The notes beneath the pieces are model-generated. The model saw nothing but the letters and a program-made list of their open reading frames with translations, made no database searches and had not been told where the DNA came from. Below are positions 1-7,161 of a DNA stretch of 19,268 nt, piece after piece. A program made the translations under genes and the position numbers. Origin of the DNA: an uncultured Mycoplasmatota bacterium (lineage in GTDB: Bacteria > Bacillota_I > Bacilli_A > RF39 > UBA660). Position 1 is the stretch's first letter. The number at the start of each line of letters is the position of its first letter. The stretch is from contig UWSL01000016.1 in assembly GCA_900552975.1 (NCBI GenBank), forward strand, positions 1 through 19,268, written 5' to 3'.

Positions 1-148
1 CGTCTACTTTGATTTTGTTTTTTTCAAAATTCGGTATACTATGTTCCCATTTCATAGGTGGCCAATCCCCATCATTGTTTTCTTTTTTACATGAGACAAT
101 TGATATGACAGCAAAGGCTAACAACAGAAGAGTGTGATGTTTTTTCAT
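1..148 (-). other. Bacteroidota-like lipoprotein N-terminus, probable chimeric contig end
   Basis: Read on the minus strand from the ATG at 146-148, this segment encodes MKKHHTLLLL, a hydrophobic stretch, and a lipobox-like IVSC followed by KKENNDGDWPPMKWE. A Ser-Cys lipobox, a charged tail after the Cys and a DWxPMKW motif are, from memory, typical of Bacteroides-type exported lipoproteins and unlike Bacillota ones. The segment is in frame with the transporter-kinase gene upstream. G+C is about 34% by my count over 1-145, somewhat higher than the flank. A sequence join in the AT-rich stretch around 140-160 is the simplest reading; a genuine in-frame fusion is less likely. Confidence 0.55.
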
Positions 149-2098
149 AATTATATTTTTTATTTCTTCAGCTGTTTGTTCTACCCCATAATGGTCAACG
201 TTAATTAATAAATCATAGTTGGTAAAATCTTGCCAATTACGTCCTGTATAAAATTGATAATGTTTGCTTCTTTTTTTATTTATTTTATTGATTTCTTTTA
301 AAGCAGTCTCTTTAGGTAAACCATAGTATTTAGTAGCACGTTTTACTTTAGATTCATCATCACTATATAAGAAAATTTTTAAAACGTTCTTATTGTCTTT
401 TAAAATGTAATCTGCACATCTTCCAACGATAATACATGATTCTTTTTTTGCTAATTTTTTGATTACTTTTGTCTCTGCGATAAATAAGCGATCATCGTTA
501 GCTGTAGTACGTTCATTTTCCTCTGTTTTACTTATGTATTTTTCAGTAAAACCTGATTCTTTAGCAGCTAAAGTAATTAGTTCTTTATCATAGAAATTAA
601 TTCCTAATTTTTCTGATAATAACTTACCAACATAATGACCACCAGAGGCATATTCTCGAGAAATTGTGATAACTACAGGAATCGTGTTTGGACTTTTTTG
701 ACCTAAGAGTTGGTTTTCTTCAATTTCGTTATTGCTGTTATCTAAAGCATCATATTCTGATTTGATAATAAAAATGGCAATAATAAAGCAAATAGTATCT
801 GCTATACAACCAGCATAAAGAATGCCATAAATTCCTTTTTTAAAACCAATCGATAATAGTAAAGCTATCGGAATAAATAAGATGATTTGTCTGATAAAAG
901 ATAAAGCAGTTGCTTTTTTTACTTTACCTAATGATTGAATAAGAATACTTCCGGTCATTTCGAAGGCATTTAAACAAATAACTAATAAGAATGAATGACA
1001 CATTAAGACAGCAAATTCCATAAATAAATCATAACTTGGGTCGGTTGGGGAAATAAAAATACTAACTACTTGACGTGGGGCTAAGGCAAATAACAAGTTA
1101 AAAGCAATACCAACAATAAAGTTAATTAAAAGAACTTTTTTTAATGTTTCTTTAACACGATCTTCTTTACCTGCCCCATAATTGAAGCCTATTATAGGTT
1201 GTGCACCAATCGAAATTCCTAAAACAGTTGAAATAAAGAGACTATTTATTTTAGAAATTATTCCATAAACAGACAAAGGAATGTCGGCACCAAATTTCGT
1301 AGATGCACCAAATTTGGTCATCATATTATTCATAAATACAAACAAAACTAGTACTGTTCCTTGGGTTATAAATGATGATAATCCTAAAGAAATAGTTCTT
1401 AGAATATCTTTATCTATTTTGAAATGTTTTTTATTTAGTTTAATTGATTTGAATTTTTTAAGATATAAAAGAGCAATTAAACAAGATACAATTTGTCCAA
1501 TAACGGTTGCTAAGGCTCCACCCTTAACACCCATGTTAAAGCCAAAAATGAAAATAGGATCTAAGATAAGATTTATAATAGCTCCAATAATTAGCATTAT
1601 CATCGAATATTTCGGTGAACCATCAGCTCTTATCATATTAGACATACTAGAATAGATTATCATAAATGGTGCACCAATAATAATGATACGTCCATAATCA
1701 ACAGCGTATTTATAAACGCTTTCGGTACAACCAAACCAATAAACTAATTTTGGTAATAATATCATAGAAATAATACTTAAAATAAGTGATATAACAATAG
1801 TTATTGTTATTGATTGACCTATACTTTTGGCTGCTTCTTCTTTTTTACCTTCGCCTAATCTTAAAGAAAGATTGGCTGAGGCGCCATTACCAATTAAACC
1901 AGCAAAGGCATTAAAAATGATAACTAAAGGGAAAATAACATTAGTAGCAGCATTACCTAATGTTCCTACACCCTTTCCAATAAATATTTGATCAACGATA
2001 TTATAAATCGAATTAATCAACATACTTATAACACACGGAACGGAAAAAGCTAATAATAAACTATTTATTTTTTCAGTTCCTAAATCTAATTTTTTCAT
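1..2098 (-). CDS. MATE efflux transporter fused to cytidylate-kinase-like domain (no stop in window)
   Basis: The frame is open from the ATG at 2096-2098, which has an AGGAG seven bases upstream, to the left edge (699 codons read, no stop). Residues 1 to about 448 are a hydrophobic, roughly 12-helix MATE antiporter; the opening MKKLDLGTEKINSLLLAFSV and the following helices are typical of family members that export cationic compounds against Na+ or H+. After a short acidic linker, residues ~475-650 match the cytidylate-kinase-like family: the glycine-rich motif ISREYASGG near residues 479-487, then GINFYDKELI, then an IIVGRCADYIL strand. The kinase substrate is unknown; this family is often a stand-alone protein. 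From codon 651 (the ATG at 148) the reading changes abruptly into a Bacteroidota-like lipoprotein start, so the natural C-terminus was probably near 148. The gene has its own transcription unit, being preceded by a terminator at 2170-2196. Domain calls are firm; the meaning of the fusion is not known. Confidence 0.85.
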   Translation of the reverse strand, partial: MKKLDLGTEKINSLLLAFSVPCVISMLINSIYNIVDQIFIGKGVGTLGNAATNVIFPLVIIFNAFAGLIGNGASANLSLRLGEGKKEEAAKSIGQSITITIVISLILSIISMILLPKLVYWFGCTESVYKYAVDYGRIIIIGAPFMIIYSSMSNMIRADGSPKYSMIMLIIGAIINLILDPIFIFGFNMGVKGGALATVIGQIVSCLIALLYLKKFKSIKLNKKHFKIDKDILRTISLGLSSFITQGTVLVLFVFMNNMMTKFGASTKFGADIPLSVYGIISKINSLFISTVLGISIGAQPIIGFNYGAGKEDRVKETLKKVLLINFIVGIAFNLLFALAPRQVVSIFISPTDPSYDLFMEFAVLMCHSFLLVICLNAFEMTGSILIQSLGKVKKATALSFIRQIILFIPIALLLSIGFKKGIYGILYAGCIADTICFIIAIFIIKSEYDALDNSNNEIEENQLLGQKSPNTIPVVITISREYASGGHYVGKLLSEKLGINFYDKELITLAAKESGFTEKYISKTEENERTTANDDRLFIAETKVIKKLAKKESCIIVGRCADYILKDNKNVLKIFLYSDDESKVKRATKYYGLPKETALKEINKINKKRSKHYQFYTGRNWQDFTNYDLLINVDHYGVEQTAEEIKNIIMKKHHTLLLLAFAVISIVSCKKENNDGDWPPMKWEHSIPNFEKNKIKVD

Positions 2099-2169
2099 AA
2101 CTCATCTCCTCGCACTGATACACAATAACATATTTTGAAAATTTATGTAAGAATTTTTTTTATAAAATT

Positions 2170-2196
2170 AAAAAGAAATATCTTACTAGATATTCC
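2170..2196 (-). terminator. Rho-independent terminator after the VirD4-like gene
   Basis: On the minus strand GGAATATCT and AGATATTTC form a 9-bp stem (one G-U pair) around the loop AGTA, followed directly by TTTTT. The stem overlaps the TAG stop at 2186-2188. It separates the VirD4-like gene from the MATE gene downstream. Confidence 0.75.
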
Positions 2197-3433
2197 ATTT
2201 AATATTTAAATTAGAAATTAAATTGGTTTTGATTGGATTAGTACAATATCTTAAGATGATAGCTTGATTTATAGGTATTTGTTTTAATTCTGTTGCCGTT
2301 ATTAATGGAGTTTCTTTATAAGCTAAGCCACACATTTTACTAATTTCTTCAGTTGTCTTATCATCCATGCTACCTAGATAAACAATGTTTTTACAATTAC
2401 CAATAATATCTGAAGTTATTTCTTCACTGGTTGCATAGACTAACTTCTTGAAGTCAGAAATTGTAAATAGAAGATTAATATTTAATTTACGACTATCCAT
2501 TAGAAATTGCCATACATTACGAAGCGGTTTGCTTTGATCGAAGTTTTCTAAGATAATATTTTTTCTAGTAGATTCAGTAGTTGTTTTACTTAAACAATAA
2601 AAATATTCACTTAAAAAAATTGTACTAAGTATTTTAGCGTAATCATAATTAACATTAATTATAAAAACAAGATTTTTTTTATTAAGTAAATCAGTCATCT
2701 GATATTCCTGAGTAGATGTTTTATTAACTAATATATCATTATCAATTAAACATCTTATTTTTTGATTAAAAATAGAAATGATATTTCCTTTTGTTTCAGC
2801 TGGAGCATTTAAGGTAGCTACCAAATATTTATAATGACTTGATTGTGGAGATAATTTTTCGTTATCTATCTTTTGACTTAGTGAATAAACGTCATTTAAA
2901 TTAACTAAATAATTATGGTTATTTAAGTGATATAAAACTAAACCGATAAAATAATCAGCAACAGTATCGTTCCAATAAGAATCTAAAGTACTATGATCTT
3001 TGAAGATATAATAAGCTATTTCATTAAGTAAATTATAAACTTCGTCATATTGTTGTTTTTGATATAAATCGGCAATTAACTTTAAAGGATTAAAATTTTG
3101 GCTAGATTCTAAATCTTTTAAATTAAGAACAGTTATTTTATAACCATATTCGCTATAATAATTTTTACTTTCTTTAATGATATCTTCATTAAAAGTTTCA
3201 ATTAAAGTATTTTCATTAGCTAAACAAGCTAATTTTAATTTGGGTATTATTAAAGAATTAGTAGCTATATTTTTATTATCTATGATAATAGCATGTCCTT
3301 CGGTATTATCATAAAATAATTTATCTTCTTTATATATAATAGGAAGACCAGAATATTTAATTTTTTCTTTCGTGGGATATTTTTCTAAAATTTTTGTAAT
3401 TTCTTCTTCGGTTGCCCATTTTGAGTAATTCAT
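2186..3433 (-). CDS. Degenerate VirD4/TraG-type coupling-protein homologue lacking Walker motifs
   Basis: The 415 residues follow the soluble part of Bacillota VirD4/TraG type IV coupling proteins (CD1115-like group) along their length: SKWATEEEI at the N-terminus, YSGLPIIY near 27-34, GHAIII at 47, GYKITVLNL...NFNPL at 97-116, SYWNDTVADYFIGLVLYHL at 152, NAPAETKGNIISIFNQKIR near 209-227, DIIGNCKNIVYLGS near 342-355, and ELKQIPINQAIILRY...NP at the end. Two essential elements are gone: the P-loop (usually GxxGSGKT) reads IDNKNIATNS at 51-60, and the Walker B (usually LDEF) reads LENF at ~295-298. The usual N-terminal membrane helices are also absent. The protein should therefore be soluble and unable to hydrolyse ATP. 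No relaxase or T4SS gene is nearby, so this may be a domesticated or decaying relic; the frame is intact. AAAGGAG lies seven bases before the ATG. It is divergent from an AraC-type regulator. Confidence 0.75.
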   Translation of the reverse strand: MNYSKWATEEEITKILEKYPTKEKIKYSGLPIIYKEDKLFYDNTEGHAIIIDNKNIATNSLIIPKLKLACLANENTLIETFNEDIIKESKNYYSEYGYKITVLNLKDLESSQNFNPLKLIADLYQKQQYDEVYNLLNEIAYYIFKDHSTLDSYWNDTVADYFIGLVLYHLNNHNYLVNLNDVYSLSQKIDNEKLSPQSSHYKYLVATLNAPAETKGNIISIFNQKIRCLIDNDILVNKTSTQEYQMTDLLNKKNLVFIINVNYDYAKILSTIFLSEYFYCLSKTTTESTRKNIILENFDQSKPLRNVWQFLMDSRKLNINLLFTISDFKKLVYATSEEITSDIIGNCKNIVYLGSMDDKTTEEISKMCGLAYKETPLITATELKQIPINQAIILRYCTNPIKTNLISNLNIKWNI

Positions 3434-3457
3434 ATACTCACTCCTTTCTCTGAAATA

Positions 3458-3466
3458 ACTATAGCA
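3458..3466 (-). promoter_or_regulatory. Possible extended -10 promoter for the VirD4-like gene
   Basis: The minus strand reads TGCTATAGT, an extended -10, about 25 bases upstream of the start codon and just before the AAAGGAG ribosome site. No convincing -35 lies 16-18 bases further up. Confidence 0.4.
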
Positions 3467-3482
3467 TTATTTTGTTTTTTTA

Positions 3483-3510
3483 TTTAAACAATAGTGTTTT
3501 TTGGTATAAT
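3483..3510 (+). promoter_or_regulatory. Probable promoter of the AraC-type regulator gene
   Basis: A perfect TATAAT lies at 3505-3510, with a weak TTTAAA -35 at 3483-3488 (16-base spacer). The small inverted repeat AAACA-ATAG-TGTTT at 3486-3499 sits in the spacer and could be an operator. The two divergent genes share this 92-base interval. Confidence 0.5.
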
Positions 3511-3525
3511 AATTAAGCAGGTGAA

Positions 3526-4005
3526 ATGATGAAAGTTAAAGAAATAGTTTGGGCAATCTTAGATTATATAAGTGAAAATTCAACCAAAAAGATTTCTATT
3601 GAAGAAATTAGCTCCGTTTTAGGTTATAGCAGATTTTATATTATGAAAAAATTCAAAGAAGAAATTGGTGTTTCAATAATTAGCTATATTAACATTTTAA
3701 AAATACTTAATTCTCTTAATGATTTAAATAGCAATAAAAGTATGTTAAAAGTAGCTTTAGATAATGGATTTAATTCTCTAGAATATTACTCAGAAATGTT
3801 TAAAAAATTTATTGGAGTTAGTCCAGTTAATTTTAAGAAAATATTACATAATCCTCATATAAATTATAATGAAAATATATTAAATAATATCTTAATGCTA
3901 AAATCTTTAAGATTACAAAGTACTATTTATTGGGAAAAGTATAGAAAAAATATTTATCCGGTAATGAAATTAAAGATTGCTAAAAATATTAATTATTCTA
4001 AATAA
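3526..4005 (+). CDS. Small AraC-family DNA-binding protein
   Basis: Residues ~5-105 are a complete double helix-turn-helix AraC domain: the first HTH around ISIEEISSVLGYSRFYIMKK with FKEEIG, and the second around SMLKVALDNGFNSLEYYSEMFKKFIGVSPVNFKK, whose end carries the family's F-K-x-x-x-G-x-S-P signature. There is no N-terminal ligand-binding domain, so it resembles the short MarA/SoxS-like type. A basic tail of about 50 residues has no recognised fold. Two ATGs are adjacent (3526 and 3529); the AGGTGA at 3519-3524 fits the second better. It is the only plus-strand gene in the left half and is transcribed away from the VirD4-like gene, which it may regulate (inference from position only). 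Confidence 0.85.
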   Translation: MMKVKEIVWAILDYISENSTKKISIEEISSVLGYSRFYIMKKFKEEIGVSIISYINILKILNSLNDLNSNKSMLKVALDNGFNSLEYYSEMFKKFIGVSPVNFKKILHNPHINYNENILNNILMLKSLRLQSTIYWEKYRKNIYPVMKLKIAKNINYSK

Positions 4006-4027
4006 AAAATAGCACTAAGCTATTTTT
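4005..4027. terminator. Bidirectional terminator between convergent genes
   Basis: AAAAATAGC and GCTATTTTT form a perfect 9-bp stem around ACTAA, and the T-run inside the stem serves both directions. It touches the TAA of the AraC gene and contains the TAG (4020-4022) of the last gene of the radical SAM operon. Confidence 0.7.
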
Positions 4028-5036
4028 GATCCATTATCCATTCTTGGAAATAATTTATCTTAGTATTACAATACTCACAACGTCCCTTAGTCACATCGAT
4101 TGATGAACCACAATGAGGACATTTAATAAGATTGGCACCTTCTTTTAAATTGATTGTTTGGGTATCAAGGTGACGAAGAAGATAGGCCTCATTAAGATAT
4201 TTAGATACAAACTTGTTATTTTGGTAATAAACTACTCTAACATAGGCTTTAACTTTTACATACATTGTTTTATCTTTATAATATTCTGAAAAATTATCAT
4301 AATCTAAAATATCATAGTCAATAATATTAGGAGTATTATAATAATAATTTTGAATTTCATAATTTAAGTTATTGAAAAAATTTTTTTTATTTATTTTGGT
4401 ACGTTCCCAAAAATCTATTTGTTTTTTATTTTGATAATCTTTATATAATCTGATAGGCGCCAAAATAAGGTAAGCATCAATAACATAGAAAAAATAAAAT
4501 AATATTAAGGATAAAATAAAGCTATATATAAATATTTTAGAGATGTCATAAGAATTAAAAGTGCGAGAAGTATTTTTAATAAAAAGATAGCAAATGAAAA
4601 AGCTAATAAGTAAGTCAATAATAAAAGTGATTATACGATATATGGAACTTCTTAAGACGCGATCGTAATGTTCTTTACTTCCTATTTTTTTATCGGTGTA
4701 ATCAATGTTATAATGAGTACGACAATATGGACAACCATTGAGGAAATCTTCTAGTTTAGAATTCATTCCACAATTGGGACATGTGATTTTTTTTTCGCCT
4801 TCTTGACTAAAAAGATAAGTATATGAAATGCGGGAATCAAATTTACTTTCGATATGAATTAATTTATTATTTAAATAATATTCTTTCTTGCAACGGATTC
4901 CTTCTTTGATATCATCGTTATGAGAATTATCAGTGTTACGTTCTAAGATATCATGATTAACAATATACTTCGTTTTAATATTTATATTTAGCTTTTTTAA
5001 TTTATTTACTTGATCGTTATCTGATATTAAAGGCAT
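4020..5036 (-). CDS. Membrane protein with two zinc ribbons and a Tim44-like domain
   Basis: This 338-residue protein has an N-terminal region of about 80 residues, a zinc ribbon (C86, C89, C102, C105), two transmembrane helices (~133-153 and ~168-192), then a soluble part (~210-300) and a second zinc ribbon (C306, C309, C320, C323) before a terminal QEWIMDQK. The last ~130 residues, where an alpha/beta domain runs straight into CPHCG...CEYC and a Trp-containing tail, resemble the Tim44-like zinc-ribbon proteins common in Bacillota. Their function is not established. It is the last gene of the four-gene operon, eleven bases after the poly-Asn gene, with AGGAAA before the ATG. A role as membrane partner or scaffold for the radical SAM product is inference from context. 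Membrane and zinc-ribbon calls are firm; the Tim44 link is moderate. Confidence 0.75.
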   Translation of the reverse strand: MPLISDNDQVNKLKKLNINIKTKYIVNHDILERNTDNSHNDDIKEGIRCKKEYYLNNKLIHIESKFDSRISYTYLFSQEGEKKITCPNCGMNSKLEDFLNGCPYCRTHYNIDYTDKKIGSKEHYDRVLRSSIYRIITFIIDLLISFFICYLFIKNTSRTFNSYDISKIFIYSFILSLILFYFFYVIDAYLILAPIRLYKDYQNKKQIDFWERTKINKKNFFNNLNYEIQNYYYNTPNIIDYDILDYDNFSEYYKDKTMYVKVKAYVRVVYYQNNKFVSKYLNEAYLLRHLDTQTINLKEGANLIKCPHCGSSIDVTKGRCEYCNTKINYFQEWIMDQK

Positions 5037-5047
5037 AATTCATTTTC

Positions 5048-5419
5048 CTATCTGTTATTATTGTTATTATTATTGTTGTTATTGTTATTGTTGGAAGAAA
5101 AGCCACTACTTCCTCCACTACCTCCGCTATAAGAACTAGTTTCTGGTTTATTGAAAAGAGTTAAACCTTTTTGAGTGACACTTAAGCCATTTATATGAGA
5201 ATTGGTACAATTGGTAATGAGTACTTTAGGTAATTCTTTTGAGCCTTTGACAATAAAAGAAAGGCTATTAGCATTACCACGGATTTCCCCGTGAGGATTA
5301 TTTTCTAAGAATTCATATATTTTTTCAAGATCTGACATAGTTAAATTATAATATTTAGTTAAGTCTATACATCTTTTTTTTCTTATTATTTCTTCGTAAG
5401 TTTCTGGTTCTTTGTTCAT
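5048..5419 (-). CDS. Small protein with Gly/Ser-rich segment and 13-Asn C-terminal tail; candidate radical SAM substrate
   Basis: I recognise no family. Residues 1-91 look folded: a charged helical start with one Cys (C17), LTMSDLEKIYEFLENN, then a probable beta-rich part from GEIRGNANSLSFIVKG to GLTLFN with C71. Residues ~94-109 are Ser/Gly-rich with two aromatics (Y97, F107), followed by Asn110-122 and a final Arg. The start codon overlaps the radical SAM stop by four bases (ATGA) and AAGGAG lies upstream, so the two are translationally coupled. A folded leader followed by a low-complexity tail, directly beside a SPASM enzyme, is the layout of ribosomally made, post-translationally modified substrates; this is inference. 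It could equally be a binding partner whose tail is only disordered. No export signal is visible. Confidence 0.7.
   Translation of the reverse strand: MNKEPETYEEIIRKKRCIDLTKYYNLTMSDLEKIYEFLENNPHGEIRGNANSLSFIVKGSKELPKVLITNCTNSHINGLSVTQKGLTLFNKPETSSYSGGSGGSSGFSSNNNNNNNNNNNNNR
5054..5092 (-). repeat. Trinucleotide repeat encoding 13 consecutive Asn
   Basis: Thirteen codons, 7 AAT and 6 AAC in irregular order, end the small protein just before AGA-TAG. The mixed codons argue against a very recent pure-repeat expansion, although slippage could still change the length in threes. Confidence 0.85.
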
Positions 5420-7161
5420 TGTTCTAACTCCTTATCTATGTAATAAAATTCAATATTTTGAAATGGTAAATTAATAGCTTGAATATGATAATAAGCATTA
5501 TTTTTCTGTTTTAGGTAATGATAATCTCTTAAAGAAGACGTGGTAAAGAAAATATTGTTTGGATTATCAAGTGAATATTGTGTTTTATATTCTTTAATGA
5601 AATTTGATATATCATAAGCATAAAAGTCTTCTTTATCAGATTGAATACTATCAAGTACTCCTTTATATATCTGCGTTGTAGCAATATGACGTTGTTTGGT
5701 TCTGTTTTCATCGCCGTATGTTACCAAAGTTCCTGATAAAAGCATGATATAAAGAGCATTATTTTCTGGATAGTCACACTCTTCATTGATAAGATTTTTT
5801 TTCATATAAATGGTAACTTTTGACAATGGAGTTATGTAAATAATAGAACGATTATTTTTTAATATTTGTGACTCTAAAAGATACTCGTTATTATCAACTT
5901 TTAAAATAAAAGATGAAGCATCATAAATATATTTTAATTTTTGGTCATTATTAATAATTTCTAGTAATGTTGGATTATCAGAAATACTATTATTCGCTGG
6001 AAAGTATTTGGTAGGATCTTCTAAGCGCATTTTACTGACATATTCATAGACAAACTCGTTATTATAAGGATCTTGTTCATAGTTACGATCTTTATACATC
6101 TGTTTTTGAAGCTGACAAGTATAGCTTTTATTTGTATGATAATTATTTTTTACAAAGGGACAACCTGTCTTACATAAGTATAAGTAGCCACAATTGCGAC
6201 ATTCTTCATTAAATGGTTCTTTATTATGATTCAAAAATATTTTCTGGTAAGCGTTATTCATTATGTCACTTACAGAATTTTTATAGATATTGCCGTAGTA
6301 GTAATCAGGATTTTTTTGACCACGAACACAAGAATAGATATCGCCATTTTTTTCTAGAAGAAAAAATTTTTCCCCACAATTATCGCAATTAGAACAATAA
6401 TTAGGACCAAATTCGTCAAACCAAGGACCGTTTACGCCACTATCTAAATTGGTTCCGTCAAAAACTTTATGCATTTTTTGATAAAATTCAACTTGTTCTT
6501 CTTCAGTTAAATGGTGAAGTAACCCATTAGAATTATAATCAAAGCCTATCATAAAATTAAAATCATTCATATCAAGGCATGTATTTTGATCTAAAAATTT
6601 AATATCTTTTATTATTTCGTCTAAATGAAAGTAATGTTCTTTAAAAATAGTCGCAGAAACTTTCTTTTTATTAGGTATATCATTGAGAAGTTTGATATTT
6701 TCAAGAATTTTAGGAAGCGTTGGTTGACCCGATTTAGTTAAACGATATTCATCGTGAAGAGATAATGGTAAATCAAGACTTCCCGAAATAGAAACATTAA
6801 ATTTTTTAATAGTATCAAAGTGTTTATCAATATTAAGAAGATTAGTTTTGATGTGAGGAACGCCAATCTTAAAACCAGCATTAGTAATTATTTCTTTATT
6901 ATCTTGATAATACTTACTAATATAAGCAATCAAATTATAAAAATCATCATGAGATAAACAAGTTACCTCGCCACCATGAAGAGAAATATTAAAAGGAATA
7001 ACATTACTTTCACGAAATTTAGTAATAGCATATTTTAAAGTTTCTAACGGATCGATTTTTTGATGTTCATCTTTAGTATTGTCTTCTAAGTAACAATATT
7101 TACAAGCCATATTACAAGCCATTGTTGGAACATAAAGTAAATGAATAAATTTATTAGGCAT
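5416..7161 (-). CDS. Radical SAM/SPASM enzyme with long C-terminal extension
   Basis: The N-terminus carries the CX3CX2C cluster motif (C16, C20, C23, in ACNMACKYCYL) that binds the SAM-cleaving [4Fe-4S] cluster, and GGE at 63-65. A SPASM domain follows: C256, C259, C262, then G273 and C278 (CX10GX4C), and C321-X2-C324-X5-C330-X3-C334 with C349, enough ligands for two auxiliary clusters. Such enzymes (sulfatase maturases, peptide cyclases, thioether formers) modify proteins or peptides. Residues ~365-581 form an additional region I cannot assign, predicted beta-rich, with few Cys. The 8-base overlap with the LRR gene upstream, AGGAG six bases before the ATG, and the 4-base overlap with the poly-Asn gene downstream place it mid-operon. 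The adjacent small protein is the obvious candidate substrate (inference). Stop codon is TGA. Confidence 0.9.
   Translation of the reverse strand: MPNKFIHLLYVPTMACNMACKYCYLEDNTKDEHQKIDPLETLKYAITKFRESNVIPFNISLHGGEVTCLSHDDFYNLIAYISKYYQDNKEIITNAGFKIGVPHIKTNLLNIDKHFDTIKKFNVSISGSLDLPLSLHDEYRLTKSGQPTLPKILENIKLLNDIPNKKKVSATIFKEHYFHLDEIIKDIKFLDQNTCLDMNDFNFMIGFDYNSNGLLHHLTEEEQVEFYQKMHKVFDGTNLDSGVNGPWFDEFGPNYCSNCDNCGEKFFLLEKNGDIYSCVRGQKNPDYYYGNIYKNSVSDIMNNAYQKIFLNHNKEPFNEECRNCGYLYLCKTGCPFVKNNYHTNKSYTCQLQKQMYKDRNYEQDPYNNEFVYEYVSKMRLEDPTKYFPANNSISDNPTLLEIINNDQKLKYIYDASSFILKVDNNEYLLESQILKNNRSIIYITPLSKVTIYMKKNLINEECDYPENNALYIMLLSGTLVTYGDENRTKQRHIATTQIYKGVLDSIQSDKEDFYAYDISNFIKEYKTQYSLDNPNNIFFTTSSLRDYHYLKQKNNAYYHIQAINLPFQNIEFYYIDKELEQ

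Noticed and set aside
1281..1655. 124-codon plus-strand frame
   Set aside because: Antisense to the MATE domain, whose minus-strand translation shows clear family features; no ribosome site.
2186..3433. Evidence for an integrative conjugative element
   Set aside because: Only the VirD4-like relic is present; no relaxase, integrase, T4SS genes or att repeats were seen.
5048..5092. Poly-Asn run as a sequencing artefact
   Set aside because: The codons are an irregular AAT/AAC mix in frame and end at AGA-TAG, which is unlike a homopolymer or simple-slippage error.
5040..5095. CRISPR or other short-repeat array
   Set aside because: Only a trinucleotide coding repeat; no spaced direct repeats were found anywhere in the window.
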